DNA from: Halobacterium jilantaiense
GTDB taxonomy: Archaea > Halobacteriota > Halobacteria > Halobacteriales > Halobacteriaceae
Assembly: GCF_900110535.1 (NCBI RefSeq)
Contig: NZ_FOJA01000001.1
Coordinates: forward strand, 930,001-994,000
Length of the DNA stretch: 64,000 nt
Direction of reading: 5' to 3'
Shown: positions 7,783-16,995 of the stretch, piece by piece
How positions within the stretch are numbered: the first letter of the stretch is position 1
Layout of the letters: every line of letters starts with the position of its first letter
Made by a program: the position numbers and the translations under genes
Notes under the pieces: generated by a model
What the model was told of the DNA's origin: nothing
Databases searched by the model: none
Seen by the model: only the letters and a program-made list of their open reading frames with translations

Positions 7783-9545
7783 TGGACGCCATCGTCCCGC
7801 CGTTCGTTCCGGTGTTACTCGCCGCGGTCCTGCTGCCGTTCCTCGGCCGTCGGACCGGGCACGCGCTCGGCGCGCTCGCGTCGGCGGCGGTCGTGCCGTA
7901 CGTCTGGCTGGTCTCCGAGGGCGTCTACTTCCAGACCCAGCTGTTCGGGTTCGACGCCGTGCTGTTCAACGTCGACCCGTTCTCCACGCTGATGGGACTC
8001 ATCTTCGGCTTCATCGGTGCCGCGGGCGTGCTGTACTCGTACGCGAGCGACGCCGACAATCTCCAGACCGCGTTCGCGCTCGGGTACGTCGGCACCAGTC
8101 TGGGCGCGGTCTTCGGCGGGGACTGGCTCAGCCTCGTCTTCTTCTGGGAGCTGATGGCCGTCACCAGCACGCTGCTCGTCTGGCACTACGGCGGGAAGGC
8201 CGTCCGCGCGGGCTTCCGGTACGCGCTCGCCCACGGCATCGGCGGGACGCTCCTGCTGGGTGCCGTCGTCTGGCACTACACCCAGCCGGGCGTCGACTCG
8301 TTCCTGTTCACCGGCGCGGGGCTCGCCGGCGACGTGGCACCCGTGCTCGCCGCCGTCGGCATCGGCGTCAACGTCGGCTTCATCGGACTGCACGCGTGGC
8401 TGCCCGACACCTACCCGCGGCCGCACATCGCCGCCAGCGTCTTCCTCTGCGTGTTCACCACGAAGACCGGCGTCTACGGCATGTACCGCGTGTTCCCGCA
8501 GGACGGCAACGTCGCCGTCGCCTACATGGGCGGCCTGATGGCCGTCTTCGGCGCGACGATGGCGCTGTTCCAGAACGACATGCGGCGGCTGCTCTCCTAC
8601 CACATCCAGTCGCAGGTCGGGTACATGATCGCCGGCGTCGGCATCGGCGGTGCGCTCGCGCAGGCCGGCGCGTTCGCCCACGTCTTCAACCACATCCTCT
8701 ACAAGGGGCTGCTGTTCATGACGGCGGGCGTCGTCGTCTACCGCACCGGCGAGGAGAGCCTGAAGAAACTCGGCGGCCTCGCCCGGGAGATGCCGATTAC
8801 GGCGGGTGCGTTCAGCGTCGCGGCGCTGTCCATCGCGGGGTTCCCCGGGTTCAACGGCTTCGTCTCGAAGGGCATCGTCATCTCCGCGAGCCACTACTCC
8901 TTCGAGAAGGGGCCGCTCGTGCTCGGTGAGTTCTACACGCTCGAACTGCTGCTCCTGCTCGGGGGCGTCGGGACGTTCATGTCCTTCATCAAGTTCGGTT
9001 ACTACGCGTTCTTCCACGGCAGCTACGACGGCTCCGTGAAGGACGCGAACCGCGGGCAGTCCGTCGCGATGGTGGCCGTCGCCGCGCTCTGCGTGTTCTA
9101 CGGCGTCTTCGACGGCGCGCTGTTCGCCATCCTTCCGTACGACGTGACGAGCGAGGCGGTCGTCCACCACGTCTACCACACGTACACCGTCCCCCACATC
9201 GGCGAGGGGGTCGCGCTGGCCGTCCTCGGCCTCGTCGGGTTCGCGCTCGTGAAGAAGCCGCTGTCGGGGCTCGGGCGCGTTCCGGACGTCGACAACCTCT
9301 ACAACCCGGCGCTGTTCTACGGCACGCGCTGGCTGGTCGTCGGCGTCACCGAGCTGTACGCCGCCGTCGACCGCGTCGTCGTCCGGGGCGCTGCGGTCAC
9401 CGCCGGGTTCGTCCGGTCGCCCGGTGACGCCACCGGCCGCATGCTCGGAGACGAACGGCTCTCGCTGCGGGCGGACTACAGCACGAGCATCCTCCTGGTC
9501 GCCGTCGTGCTTGCCGTGCTCGTCGCCGCCAGCGTCACCCTGTAG
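7782..9545 (+). CDS. Third large Mrp channel subunit (NuoL/MrpA-like), atypical
   Basis: 587-residue polytopic subunit, last gene of the operon. It keeps the TM5 glutamate (VFFWELMAVTSTLLVWH, about E123) and the loop QNDMRRLLSYHIQSQVGY. The TM7 region reads GVNVGFIGLHAWLPDTYPRPH (about 195-215), so the lysine present in both sister subunits at this place is missing. About four extra helices follow the usual family core, as in NuoL/MrpA proteins. Complex membership is inferred from the operon. Confidence 0.88.
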   Translation: MDAIVPPFVPVLLAAVLLPFLGRRTGHALGALASAAVVPYVWLVSEGVYFQTQLFGFDAVLFNVDPFSTLMGLIFGFIGAAGVLYSYASDADNLQTAFALGYVGTSLGAVFGGDWLSLVFFWELMAVTSTLLVWHYGGKAVRAGFRYALAHGIGGTLLLGAVVWHYTQPGVDSFLFTGAGLAGDVAPVLAAVGIGVNVGFIGLHAWLPDTYPRPHIAASVFLCVFTTKTGVYGMYRVFPQDGNVAVAYMGGLMAVFGATMALFQNDMRRLLSYHIQSQVGYMIAGVGIGGALAQAGAFAHVFNHILYKGLLFMTAGVVVYRTGEESLKKLGGLAREMPITAGAFSVAALSIAGFPGFNGFVSKGIVISASHYSFEKGPLVLGEFYTLELLLLLGGVGTFMSFIKFGYYAFFHGSYDGSVKDANRGQSVAMVAVAALCVFYGVFDGALFAILPYDVTSEAVVHHVYHTYTVPHIGEGVALAVLGLVGFALVKKPLSGLGRVPDVDNLYNPALFYGTRWLVVGVTELYAAVDRVVVRGAAVTAGFVRSPGDATGRMLGDERLSLRADYSTSILLVAVVLAVLVAASVTL

Positions 9546-9604
9546 GCGGCTGACATGCCCGATTCGTTCCGTCACCTTTTCGTCCGGCGGCGAGTATTCC
9601 CTGC

Positions 9605-10171
9605 ATGGATAGGCTCAAGCAGTCCCTGCTCGACGCGCCGATCATCGAGAAGGACGGCTACCACTACTTCGTACACCCCATCAGCGACGGCGTCCCGATG
9701 CTGGAGCCGGAGCTGCTGCGGGAAATCGTCATCCGAATCATCCGGAAGGCCGAACTCGACGAGGTCGACAAGATCGTCACGCCGGCCGCGATGGGCATCC
9801 ACATCTCCACGGCGGTCTCCCTGATGACCGACATCCCCATCGTCGTCATCCGCAAACGCGAGTACGGCCTCCCCGGCGAGGTCGCGCTCAGCCAGCAGAC
9901 CGGCTACTCGGAGAACGAGATGTACATCAACGACGTCCACGAGGGCGACCGCGTGCTCGTCCTCGACGACGTGCTCTCGACGGGCGGGACGCTGCGAGCC
10001 ATCACGGACGCCCTCGAACACATCGGTGCCGACGTCGCGGACGTGGTCGCCGTCATCAAGAAGGCGGGGCCGAACGAGCTCGACGACACGGACACGAACG
10101 TGAAGACGCTCATCAACGTCGACGTGCAGGACGGCGACGTCGTCATCGCGGACGCGGAAGGCGACGGATAA
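9605..10171 (+). CDS. hpt: Hypoxanthine/guanine (adenine-type) phosphoribosyltransferase
   Basis: 188-residue purine-salvage enzyme that transfers a purine base to PRPP. The PRPP-binding motif [16 protein letters not shown] is near residues 118-133, preceded by a [15 protein letters not shown]-like loop that contacts the base and pyrophosphate. The N-terminal [13 protein letters not shown] is typical of the haloarchaeal Hpt group. Substrate (hypoxanthine/guanine or adenine) cannot be settled from motifs. Transcribed alone, with 59 bases after the antiporter operon. Confidence 0.85.
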   Translation: MDRLKQSLLDAPIIEKDGYHYFVHPISDGVPMLEPELLREIVIRIIRKAELDEVDKIVTPAAMGIHISTAVSLMTDIPIVVIRKREYGLPGEVALSQQTGYSENEMYINDVHEGDRVLVLDDVLSTGGTLRAITDALEHIGADVADVVAVIKKAGPNELDDTDTNVKTLINVDVQDGDVVIADAEGDG

Positions 10172-10291
10172 CGGAGCCTGCGCGGGTCCCGGTGTGGCGG
10201 ACTCGGCGCAGACAGCCGGTACTGACGGACCCGGCGGGACTCGCGGACGGCAGACGCCTTTTCCTCCGCCCCGTGCTACACTGGGACGGCT

Positions 10292-10972
10292 ATGTCTTCG
10301 GCACTACTAGTCGTGAGCGAAGAGGGATACTGGGGCGAAGAGTGCGTGGAGCCGCTGACCACGCTGGACGACGCGGGCTTCGACGTGACGGTCGCGACGC
10401 CGAGTGGCGGCCCCGCCGTCCTCGACGAGCGCTCGGTCGACCCCGAGGAGGTCGACGAGGAGACCGCGGAGTGGGTCCGCGACGTTCACGAGAACGACGA
10501 CCGACTGAACGACCCGGAGCCGGTCGCCACCGAGGAGGCCGCCGACTACGACGCAGTCGTGTTCCCGGGCGGCCACGGCACCGCGTGGGACGTCAATCAG
10601 GACGAGGACGCACGGCGCATCCTCCGGAACGCGGTCGCCGGCGACAGCGGGAAGGCGCTCGTCGTCTGCCACGCCGTCGGCATTCTCGCGTGGACGCGGA
10701 CTGACGACGGCAGCTTCCTCGTCGACGGGCGCTCCATCACCGGCTTCCCGAACGCCTGGGAGGAAGGCATCGTCGACGACCTCGGCCGGATGCCGGACGG
10801 CCGGAAGCTCCCGTACTGGGTCGAGGACGAAGTGAAGACGGCGGGGGCCGACTGGGACGCCGAACTGGACGCCGCCACCAGCGTCACGGTCGACGGCGAC
10901 CTCCTCACGGCCCGTGGGCCCGGGTCCTCTGCGGCTGCCGCCGAGACCCTGCTGGACGAGCTGGACGTGTAG
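10292..10972 (+). CDS. DJ-1/PfpI family protein (class I glutamine amidotransferase-like)
   Basis: 226-residue cytosolic protein of the DJ-1/PfpI superfamily. The nucleophile elbow is GKALVVCHAVGILAW (Cys about 129), with an upstream conserved glutamate in GYWGEECVEPLTTLDDAGF and the PGGHGTAWD loop. The size and GYWGEE motif fit the Hsp31/YhbO-like subgroup (chaperone, glyoxalase or deglycase activities). The exact role is not evident. No operon partners. Confidence 0.85.
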   Translation: MSSALLVVSEEGYWGEECVEPLTTLDDAGFDVTVATPSGGPAVLDERSVDPEEVDEETAEWVRDVHENDDRLNDPEPVATEEAADYDAVVFPGGHGTAWDVNQDEDARRILRNAVAGDSGKALVVCHAVGILAWTRTDDGSFLVDGRSITGFPNAWEEGIVDDLGRMPDGRKLPYWVEDEVKTAGADWDAELDAATSVTVDGDLLTARGPGSSAAAAETLLDELDV

Positions 10973-11035
10973 GGATTTCTCCCACACGGCGGCCGAATCA
11001 GAACCCTTAACTGTAAAACCGGGTTACGATGGAGT

Positions 11036-11110
11036 AGCGGGATGGGATAGCCAGGAGATTCCGCCGGGCTCATAACCCGGAGATCGGTAGTTCAAATCTA
11101 CCTCCCGCTA
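11036..11110 (+). tRNA. Initiator tRNA-Met (CAT)
   Basis: A 75-base cloverleaf: acceptor AGCGGGA/TCCCGCT with discriminator A, D-stem GGA/TCC, anticodon stem CCGGG/CCCGG with loop CTCATAA (anticodon CAT at 11071-11073), and T-stem GGTAG/CTACC with loop TTCAAAT. The A1-U72 pair and the GGG/CCC anticodon stem mark it as the initiator rather than the elongator. No intron is seen and CCA is not encoded. Confidence 0.95.
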
Positions 11111-11175
11111 CTTCTGGCGTGCAACCGAACGCGGAGGGTCGTCTCCACGTTCGTTACCATCTGTAGTTCGGGTGT

Positions 11176-11225
11176 AGATTTGAACGAGAGAGCCGAGCGT
11201 CAACGAGGCTCGCTCGTTCGAATCT
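11176..11225 (+). repeat. 19-bp near-perfect hairpin related to the tRNA T-arm
   Basis: Arms 11176-11194 and 11207-11225 pair over 19 positions with one G-T wobble and one mismatch around a 12-base loop. The left side contains GTAGATTTGAAC (11174-11185), the exact reverse complement of the tRNA T-arm (11090-11101). The right side begins a degenerate direct copy of the tRNA 3' end (11216-11237, 17 of 22 bases equal by eye). It could be a terminator, a small RNA or a decayed tRNA-end duplication. Confidence 0.6.
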
Positions 11226-11370
11226 GTCGCCTGCTACGTCTCTGCAATACACTTCCTGAGCGCCGCTTCCGTCCGACGCCTCCCTGACAGTCTGTCGTCC
11301 GTCATCGGGTAGCGGGACGGGCGACAGCGAACCCGAAAGCGTTTGACGAGTCACGCCGACGGTTCCAGCA

Positions 11371-13776
11371 ATGGAGTACGGCGTGGTCGTCCGGTGGTGG
11401 CTGTTCTTCCAGGTGTTGCTCGTGGCGGGGCTCCCGCTTGCGGCGCGCCTGCTGCCGAACGCGCCGGACCGCGGTGCGTCGGTCGCGATGCCGCTGTCAC
11501 TGGTCGTGGTGACGCTGGCGACGCTGTGGGTCGGCCAGGTCGCGTTCGGGCAGTGGGTGGTCGTCGCGCTGTTCGTCCTCTTCCTCGCGCTCTCGGCGTG
11601 GCTGGCGCGGGGCGGCGTCGAGGTTGACGCGCGGCCGCTCGCGGAGGTCGTGGCGGTGTTCACGGTCGCGTTCGTGTTCCTCGTCGCGGTTCGAGCTGCC
11701 GCCGACGGCGTCCACCCGTACGGCGGCGAGAAGTTCCTCGACATGGGGCTCGTCCAGAGCCTGCTTCGGGGCGACAGGCTGCCGCCGCAGGACATGTGGT
11801 TCGCGGGCGAGCGCGTCGTCTACTACTACGGCGGCCACCTGATGACTGCAATCGGGGCGCACCTCACCGGGACCGAGGGCCGGTTCGCGTACAGCCCGGC
11901 GCTCGCCGGGTTCTACGCGATGGCGGTGACGGGCGTGTACGGGCTCGCCGGGACGATAGCGACGCGGTTCTGGGACGGCGACGAATCCGAGGCGGACGGC
12001 GGGCGAGTGCAGGCGGTGACGGCGCTCGGTGCGGCGGGCGTTGCGTTCGCGGTCGTCCTGCTCGCGACGGGCGTCCACTGGCTGCTGCTCGCGGTGCCAG
12101 CGGCGTTCGTCGTCGCGGTCGTCACGCGCTCGCGGCGGGTGCGGGCGGGTGTGCTCGCGGCGTTCGCGTTCGGGTTCGCGAGCAACCTCGTGACGCCCGT
12201 GCGGCTGCTCGCGTCCCGCAGCGACCTCGTCCGGGAGGCCGTGGCCGCAGCCGGCATCAAGTCGAGCCGGGAGCCGACCATCACGCCGGACGCCTTCGAC
12301 TCGTGGGACGCGAGCCGAATCGTGGAGACTGGCATCAACGAGTTCCCGCTGTTCGCGTACCTGAACGGCGACCTGCACGCGCACATGATGAGCGTCGCCG
12401 TGCTCGTCCTCGCGGTCGCGGTCGGTCTGGCCTACTACCGGACGCCTGAGGGCGCTCGCCGTCGCCGGTGGGCGCTGCTGTTCGGCGGGTTCCCCGTCGC
12501 GGCGGCGGCCATCCTCGCGGTGAACACGTGGAGTTTCCCGTCCGTCGCCGGCCTCGCGATGCTCTCCGTGGCGCTCGCCGACCCCCCACCCGGGACGCTC
12601 CTTCCGGAGCGCGTGGCGCACTGGGGAGAACGGGACTCGGCGGTCGCGGCGGAACTCCAGCGGTACGCGCTGGCCGTCGTCGTCGCCGTGGTCGTCACCG
12701 TGCTGGGGCTCGCCGCGGCGTGGCCGTTCGTGCGTAGCGTGCTGCTGTCGGGCGCGAGCAACCAGACCCCGGCCGCGCTCCCAGAGCCGTCCCAGCTGGG
12801 CGCGTTCGTGCTCGCCCACGGCGTGTTTCTGGTGGCGTTTGCGGCGTATCTCACCGCACGGATTGCACGAACCAGACTGGGCTGGGCCGCGGCGGGGCTG
12901 GCGGCCTGGGGCGCGCTGCTGCTCGCGTTCTCGTTCGACCCCGTGGTCGGCGGGACCCGGGTCGGCATCGTCGCCGCGGTGCTCGCCGGGCCGCTGCTCG
13001 CCGCCGCGTGGGTGCTGCGGCGGCGCGACGAGGTCGGCTTCGAGGGCGTACTCGTCGTCGCGGGCGCTGGCCTCGTCGTGCTCGTGGAGTACGTCTACCT
13101 CGCCGACGCCGCCTCCTACGAGCGCTTCAACACGGTGTTCAAGGTGTACGCGCAGGTGTGGGCGCTCTGGACGATTCCCGCCGGCGCGGCGTTCGCAGCG
13201 CTCGCCAGCCGAGCGCCCTCGCGCTCTCACGCGCGGACGGTCGGCGGCACGGCGCTGGTGGCCGTGCTCGTCGTGTCGGCGTCCGTCTACGGCGGCCTCG
13301 CGCTCACCGCGCACTTCGGGAGCGCCGACGACGCGACCATCGACGCCTTCGAGCACGTCAACGACGAGCGGCCGGGCGAAGCGGCCGCTATCGAGTGGCT
13401 GCACGACAAGCCGGGACAGCCGCACATGGTCTCCGCGCCGGGCGTCGAACCGTACTCCTGGCAGAACCCGGCGTCGAGCCTGACCGGCATCCCCACGGTC
13501 GCGGGCTGGGTCCACGAAGCGAACTACCACAGCCAGGCGGCGTGGGACCAGCGCGTCAGCGACGTCGGCGTCGTCTACGAGACGACGGACGCGGCGTCGC
13601 GGGCGGCGCTGCTCTCGAAACACGAGGTGCGGTACGTCTGGGTCGGCCCCGTCGAGCGCGAGCGCTACGACGTGGCGCGGATGGCCGACGAGCCCGGTAT
13701 CAGTACCGCGTACGCGACGCCGACCGTGGTCGTCTACGAGGTGAACCAGACGGCGCTGACCGAGTACAGAACTTAG
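11371..13776 (+). CDS. DUF2298 (YYY-domain) multi-pass membrane protein
   Basis: 801-residue protein with more than a dozen hydrophobic helices. It carries the diagnostic ERVVYYYGGHLMTAIGAHLTG motif (about 148-168) that names the archaeal/Chloroflexi YYY-domain family, the acidic site FLDMGLVQSLLRG before it, and NGDLHAHMMSV (about 331-341). These resemble the catalytic loops of GT-C membrane glycosyltransferases, so a lipid-linked sugar transferase role is a reasonable inference but unproven. The C-terminal soluble part (from about 655) includes HFGSADDATIDAFEHVN. It stands alone, convergent with the next gene (four-base overlap of the 3' ends). Confidence 0.85.
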   Translation: MEYGVVVRWWLFFQVLLVAGLPLAARLLPNAPDRGASVAMPLSLVVVTLATLWVGQVAFGQWVVVALFVLFLALSAWLARGGVEVDARPLAEVVAVFTVAFVFLVAVRAAADGVHPYGGEKFLDMGLVQSLLRGDRLPPQDMWFAGERVVYYYGGHLMTAIGAHLTGTEGRFAYSPALAGFYAMAVTGVYGLAGTIATRFWDGDESEADGGRVQAVTALGAAGVAFAVVLLATGVHWLLLAVPAAFVVAVVTRSRRVRAGVLAAFAFGFASNLVTPVRLLASRSDLVREAVAAAGIKSSREPTITPDAFDSWDASRIVETGINEFPLFAYLNGDLHAHMMSVAVLVLAVAVGLAYYRTPEGARRRRWALLFGGFPVAAAAILAVNTWSFPSVAGLAMLSVALADPPPGTLLPERVAHWGERDSAVAAELQRYALAVVVAVVVTVLGLAAAWPFVRSVLLSGASNQTPAALPEPSQLGAFVLAHGVFLVAFAAYLTARIARTRLGWAAAGLAAWGALLLAFSFDPVVGGTRVGIVAAVLAGPLLAAAWVLRRRDEVGFEGVLVVAGAGLVVLVEYVYLADAASYERFNTVFKVYAQVWALWTIPAGAAFAALASRAPSRSHARTVGGTALVAVLVVSASVYGGLALTAHFGSADDATIDAFEHVNDERPGEAAAIEWLHDKPGQPHMVSAPGVEPYSWQNPASSLTGIPTVAGWVHEANYHSQAAWDQRVSDVGVVYETTDAASRAALLSKHEVRYVWVGPVERERYDVARMADEPGISTAYATPTVVVYEVNQTALTEYRT

Positions 13777-14039
13777 ACCGCGAGGTCGCCGGCGCGCTTC
13801 ACGACGGTCACGTCCTCGGCGTCGACGGCGGTGACATCGAGCCAGTGGGGGACGTAGTTGCGCTTCTCGTAGTCCTCGAGTTCGTCCTCGTCGCCGACCA
13901 CGCACCACAGCTGGACCTCGTCGGGGCCGTGCCAGTCCCCGTTGCGGGTGACCTGGAAGACGTGCTGCTCCTCGCCGTCGACCTCGACGATCCCGTCCCG
14001 GCGGATGCCAGGGTCGCCGTGGATGATGAGCCGCTCCAT
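13773..14039 (-). CDS. HAH_0734-type small conserved haloarchaeal protein
   Basis: 88-residue acidic soluble protein (start MERLIIHGDPGIRRDGIVEVDG) with a predicted all-beta opening and no known catalytic motif. It closely fits the haloarchaeal HAH_0734 family as I remember it. The ATG at 14039 is preferred over longer upstream readings because those overlap the neighbouring gene and lose haloarchaeal composition. Function unknown. Confidence 0.8.
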   Translation of the reverse strand: MERLIIHGDPGIRRDGIVEVDGEEQHVFQVTRNGDWHGPDEVQLWCVVGDEDELEDYEKRNYVPHWLDVTAVDAEDVTVVKRAGDLAV

Positions 14040-14064
14040 GCGCCCGGCTTCGGCGTAACGCGGA

Positions 14065-15441
14065 TTAAACGCTTCGAAGCCCCCCTGCGACGGTGCGCCC
14101 GAACCAGTACGCGGGATGGGCGGCGACGACGAGCAGCGGCAGCCACGCGACGAGCAGGAGCGTCGGACCGACCACGGCGACCACCACGAGAGACGGTGCG
14201 AGGACTGCGGCGAGCCGCCGCCAGCGGCTCGCGGGGTCGCTCTGCCGGGATGCACCGACCACGACGAACGCGCCGAGTTGCGCGACGAGGCTGCCGGCGA
14301 TGACCGCCTTGCGGGCGGTCGGTACCGCGACTGCCGGGTGTGTGAGTGCGCCGACGGCGGCACCGAGCGCAGCGAGCGCGACCGGCGTACCGACCGCCGC
14401 TACCGCGAGGGCGCGTATCGTTCGGAGCCGCCCACTGGCTGCGAGCGCGCCGACCGCGACGGCGGTGAGCGCGGCGAATAGCGCAGCGGCGATAGGGAAC
14501 TCAAAATACGTAGAGACCGCGCCGGACGCGACGAGCGTGACGGCCGCGGCCCCGCCAGCAGCCGCGACGACGGTGCCGGCTCGGGCGGAACCGACGGTCG
14601 GCACGCGCGTGCCGACCGCGCGCGTCGACCACAGTAACCCGGCGAGCACGACCAGCGTCGGCGCGAGCACGATAGCGGCGTACCGGAGGAACGCGGGGCC
14701 GGTGTCGACGACGAGGGCGACCTGCGTGGCGGCGGTGGCGACGAGGCCGCCGTCGGTCGCGTACGCGACGACTGCGTCATCGATGTGGTCGCCGCTCGTC
14801 CACGCGGTCACGGGCGCGTCTGCGGGACCGTGCGTGACAACGTGGGTCTTGGGTGCGTGCAGGCGGACGGCGTCGGCGTCGACTTCCCAGCCGGTGGGTC
14901 TGCCGTCGGCGAAGGCGTCGACGACGACCACGCCGCCCGGCGAGGTGTGTGCGACGCCGGGCGCGTCGTACTCGATGGTGACGCTGTCGCCACTGGCTTG
15001 GAGTGTCGCGTCGGCCGGGACTGGCGCGACGCCGTCGGTGACGCTGGGGTCGTCGCCGGCTGCGAGTTCGGCGAGGACGGCGTCGGCGTTGGCGGCGACC
15101 CAGTCGGCGTCCCGTGACCCGACAGTCACGTCGACGGCGGCGCGCGCACTCCCGTTCGCTGCGACGTGAACGTCCCTCGTGGACGCGTCGACCGTGACGT
15201 CGCCACCGGCTGCTGTCGCCGCGTCCTCGAAGGTCGGTCCGCAGACCCCGCAGACGTCCGCAGGCGGTGGTGCTGCAGCGGCCGGTGCACCGACACCGAG
15301 TGTGAGCGCCGACACGGCGAGCGCGACGGCGGCAAGTGTACTGGGGGAGGGCAGGCTCGTTGCGGGACGGAGCGAACCCGAGCGGCTGGTGGACACGGGC
15401 GTCAAGTCGCGGCGAACTGACAAAAGTACTGGCCTCGCCAT
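14065..15441 (-). CDS. Haloarchaeal membrane protein with exported N-terminal domain
   Basis: 458-residue protein, not assigned to a named family. A signal-peptide-like stretch (SLPSPSTLAAVALAVSALTL, then GAPAAAAPPP) is followed by CGVCG, so a CxxC sits at the start of the mature protein. An exported region of about 180 residues follows, then about seven or eight transmembrane helices to the C-terminus. The ATG at 15441 (MARPVLLS) is chosen; the frame is open for 21 further codons. The CxxC might bind metal or form a disulfide outside the cell. It is divergent from the L44e operon. Confidence 0.7.
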   Translation of the reverse strand: MARPVLLSVRRDLTPVSTSRSGSLRPATSLPSPSTLAAVALAVSALTLGVGAPAAAAPPPADVCGVCGPTFEDAATAAGGDVTVDASTRDVHVAANGSARAAVDVTVGSRDADWVAANADAVLAELAAGDDPSVTDGVAPVPADATLQASGDSVTIEYDAPGVAHTSPGGVVVVDAFADGRPTGWEVDADAVRLHAPKTHVVTHGPADAPVTAWTSGDHIDDAVVAYATDGGLVATAATQVALVVDTGPAFLRYAAIVLAPTLVVLAGLLWSTRAVGTRVPTVGSARAGTVVAAAGGAAAVTLVASGAVSTYFEFPIAAALFAALTAVAVGALAASGRLRTIRALAVAAVGTPVALAALGAAVGALTHPAVAVPTARKAVIAGSLVAQLGAFVVVGASRQSDPASRWRRLAAVLAPSLVVVAVVGPTLLLVAWLPLLVVAAHPAYWFGRTVAGGLRSV

Positions 15442-15508
15442 CGACACCGCGGACCGGCTGCCGTCCGCCGAATCGAATCGAGGACACCGACGCCACCGAA
15501 CCAAACGG

Positions 15509-15516
15509 ATTTTAAA
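15509..15516 (+). promoter_or_regulatory. TATA-like box of the L44e-S27e-aIF2alpha operon
   Basis: ATTTTAAA stands about 42-49 bases before the L44e ATG in the divergent intergenic region, followed by a second AT-rich patch (GTATTAT, about 15523-15529). Either could serve as TATA element for this ribosomal operon. Confidence 0.45.
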
Positions 15517-15557
15517 CAGCCGAGTATTATCGACGGGTAACAGAGCTGATTCCGCCT

Positions 15558-15839
15558 ATGGAGATGCCACGCCGATTCAACAGCTACTGCCCGAACTGTG
15601 ACGAACACCACCAACTCGAGGTCGAGAAGGTCCGTTCCGGCCGCTCGTCCGGCATGAAGTGGGACGCTCGCCGCACGAAGCGCGCGAACGCCTCCATCGG
15701 GAACCACGGCCGGTTCTCGAAGGTGCCGGTCGGCAACAAGCCGACGAACCGGACGAACCTCAAGTACCGCTGCAGCGAGTGCGGCAACGCACACCTGCGC
15801 GAGGGATGGCGCGCCGGCAAACTGGAGCTTCAGGAGTAA
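15558..15839 (+). CDS. rpl44e: 50S ribosomal protein L44e
   Basis: 93-residue zinc-ribbon ribosomal protein. The start [26 protein letters not shown] supplies the first CxxC and [22 protein letters not shown] the second. The [27 protein letters not shown] basic stretch is typical of archaeal L44e. First gene of an operon with S27e, aIF2-alpha and Nop10; two bases separate it from S27e. Confidence 0.97.
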   Translation: MEMPRRFNSYCPNCDEHHQLEVEKVRSGRSSGMKWDARRTKRANASIGNHGRFSKVPVGNKPTNRTNLKYRCSECGNAHLREGWRAGKLELQE

Positions 15840-15841
15840 CT

Positions 15842-16015
15842 ATGTCAGGAGGATTCTACAAAGTCGAGTGTCCGGATTGCGAGAACGAACAGACCGTCTT
15901 CGGGAAGGCCTCGACCGAGGTCGCCTGTGCCGTCTGCGGGACGACGCTCGCGCGTCCGACCGGCGGCGAGGCCGACCTCCTCGGTGAGGTCGTCGAGACC
16001 GTCGAGGCGAGATGA
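15842..16015 (+). CDS. rps27e: 30S ribosomal protein S27e
   Basis: 57-residue zinc-ribbon protein ([24 protein letters not shown], then [18 protein letters not shown]). The two CxxC pairs form the zinc site, and the length is typical of archaeal S27e. It overlaps the aIF2-alpha ATG by four bases (ATGA). Confidence 0.96.
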   Translation: MSGGFYKVECPDCENEQTVFGKASTEVACAVCGTTLARPTGGEADLLGEVVETVEAR

Positions 16016-16812
16016 AGTACGAGGGCTGGCCCGACGAGGGCGAACTGGTCGTCGGGAAGGTCGACGATATCGAGGACTTCGGGGTCTTCGTCGACCTCGA
16101 GGAGTACCAGGACAAGCGCGGGCTGGTCCACGTCAGTGAGGTGGCCAGTGGCTGGATCAAGAACGTCCGCGACCACGTCAACGAGGACCAGACGGTCGTC
16201 GCGAAGGTCCTGGACGTCGACGAGTCCGCCCAGCAGATCGACCTCTCGCTGAAGGACGTCAACGACCACCAGCACTCCGACAAGATTCAGGAGTGGAAGA
16301 ACGAGCAGAAGGCCGACAAGTGGCTGACGCTGGCGTTCGGCGAGGACATGGCCGACGACCAGTTCCGCCACATCGCCAACGGCCTGCTGGCGGACTTCGG
16401 CAGCCTCTACGACGGCTTCGAGCAGGCGGCCATCCACGGCCACGAGGCCCTGGAGGGCACCGACCTCGACGAGGACGAGCGAGACGCCATCGTGGAGACC
16501 GCTCGCGACAACGTCTCCGTGCCGTACGTGACCGTCACGGGCTACGTGACGCTCACGTCCCCGGACGCGGACGGTGTCGACGACGTGAAGGCGGCGCTGC
16601 AGGCCGCGGAGGGCAACGGCGAGGTGCCCGACGAGGTCGAGATGGACGTGACGTACGTCGGCGCGCCGGAGTACCGCGTCCGCGTGCAGGCTCCGAACTA
16701 CAAGACGGCGGAGAGCGAGCTGGAGGCCGCGGGCGACCGCGCTGTCGCGGAGATCGGCGACCTCGGCGGGAACGGCGAGTTCCACCGGGAGCGCCAGCTC
16801 GACGAGGAATGA
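16012..16812 (+). CDS. eif2a: Translation initiation factor aIF2 subunit alpha
   Basis: 266-residue subunit of the heterotrimeric factor that brings initiator Met-tRNA to the ribosome. The N-terminal S1/OB domain (about 10-85) has [43 protein letters not shown] helical middle domain and a C-terminal alpha/beta domain ([15 protein letters not shown]-like start near 165) follow. Length matches archaeal alpha subunits. Overlaps S27e and Nop10 by four bases each. Confidence 0.96.
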   Translation: MKYEGWPDEGELVVGKVDDIEDFGVFVDLEEYQDKRGLVHVSEVASGWIKNVRDHVNEDQTVVAKVLDVDESAQQIDLSLKDVNDHQHSDKIQEWKNEQKADKWLTLAFGEDMADDQFRHIANGLLADFGSLYDGFEQAAIHGHEALEGTDLDEDERDAIVETARDNVSVPYVTVTGYVTLTSPDADGVDDVKAALQAAEGNGEVPDEVEMDVTYVGAPEYRVRVQAPNYKTAESELEAAGDRAVAEIGDLGGNGEFHRERQLDEE

Positions 16813-16991
16813 AGTCCGACATCCGGGTGTGTGCGTCGTGGCGCGACCGCCACGACCGCCCGGTGTACACGCTTTCTGACACCTGTCCCGAGTGCGGCGG
16901 CGACGCCGAGAACAGCGCGCCCGCGCCGTTCGACCCCGAGGACCCGCACGGACGGTACCGACGCGCTCTTAAGGAGCGCCGCCGGGCCTAG
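16809..16991 (+). CDS. nop10: H/ACA RNP protein Nop10
   Basis: 60-residue component of the archaeal H/ACA ribonucleoprotein, which guides rRNA pseudouridylation with Cbf5, Gar1 and L7Ae. It shows the zinc-binding [32 protein letters not shown] segment; the P-x-P-x-x-F-x-P-x-D-x-x-x-x-Y-R block is diagnostic. The first Cys pair is reduced to a single VCAS cysteine, as in several haloarchaeal copies. Confidence 0.95.
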   Translation: MKSDIRVCASWRDRHDRPVYTLSDTCPECGGDAENSAPAPFDPEDPHGRYRRALKERRRA

Positions 16992-16995
16992 ACGC

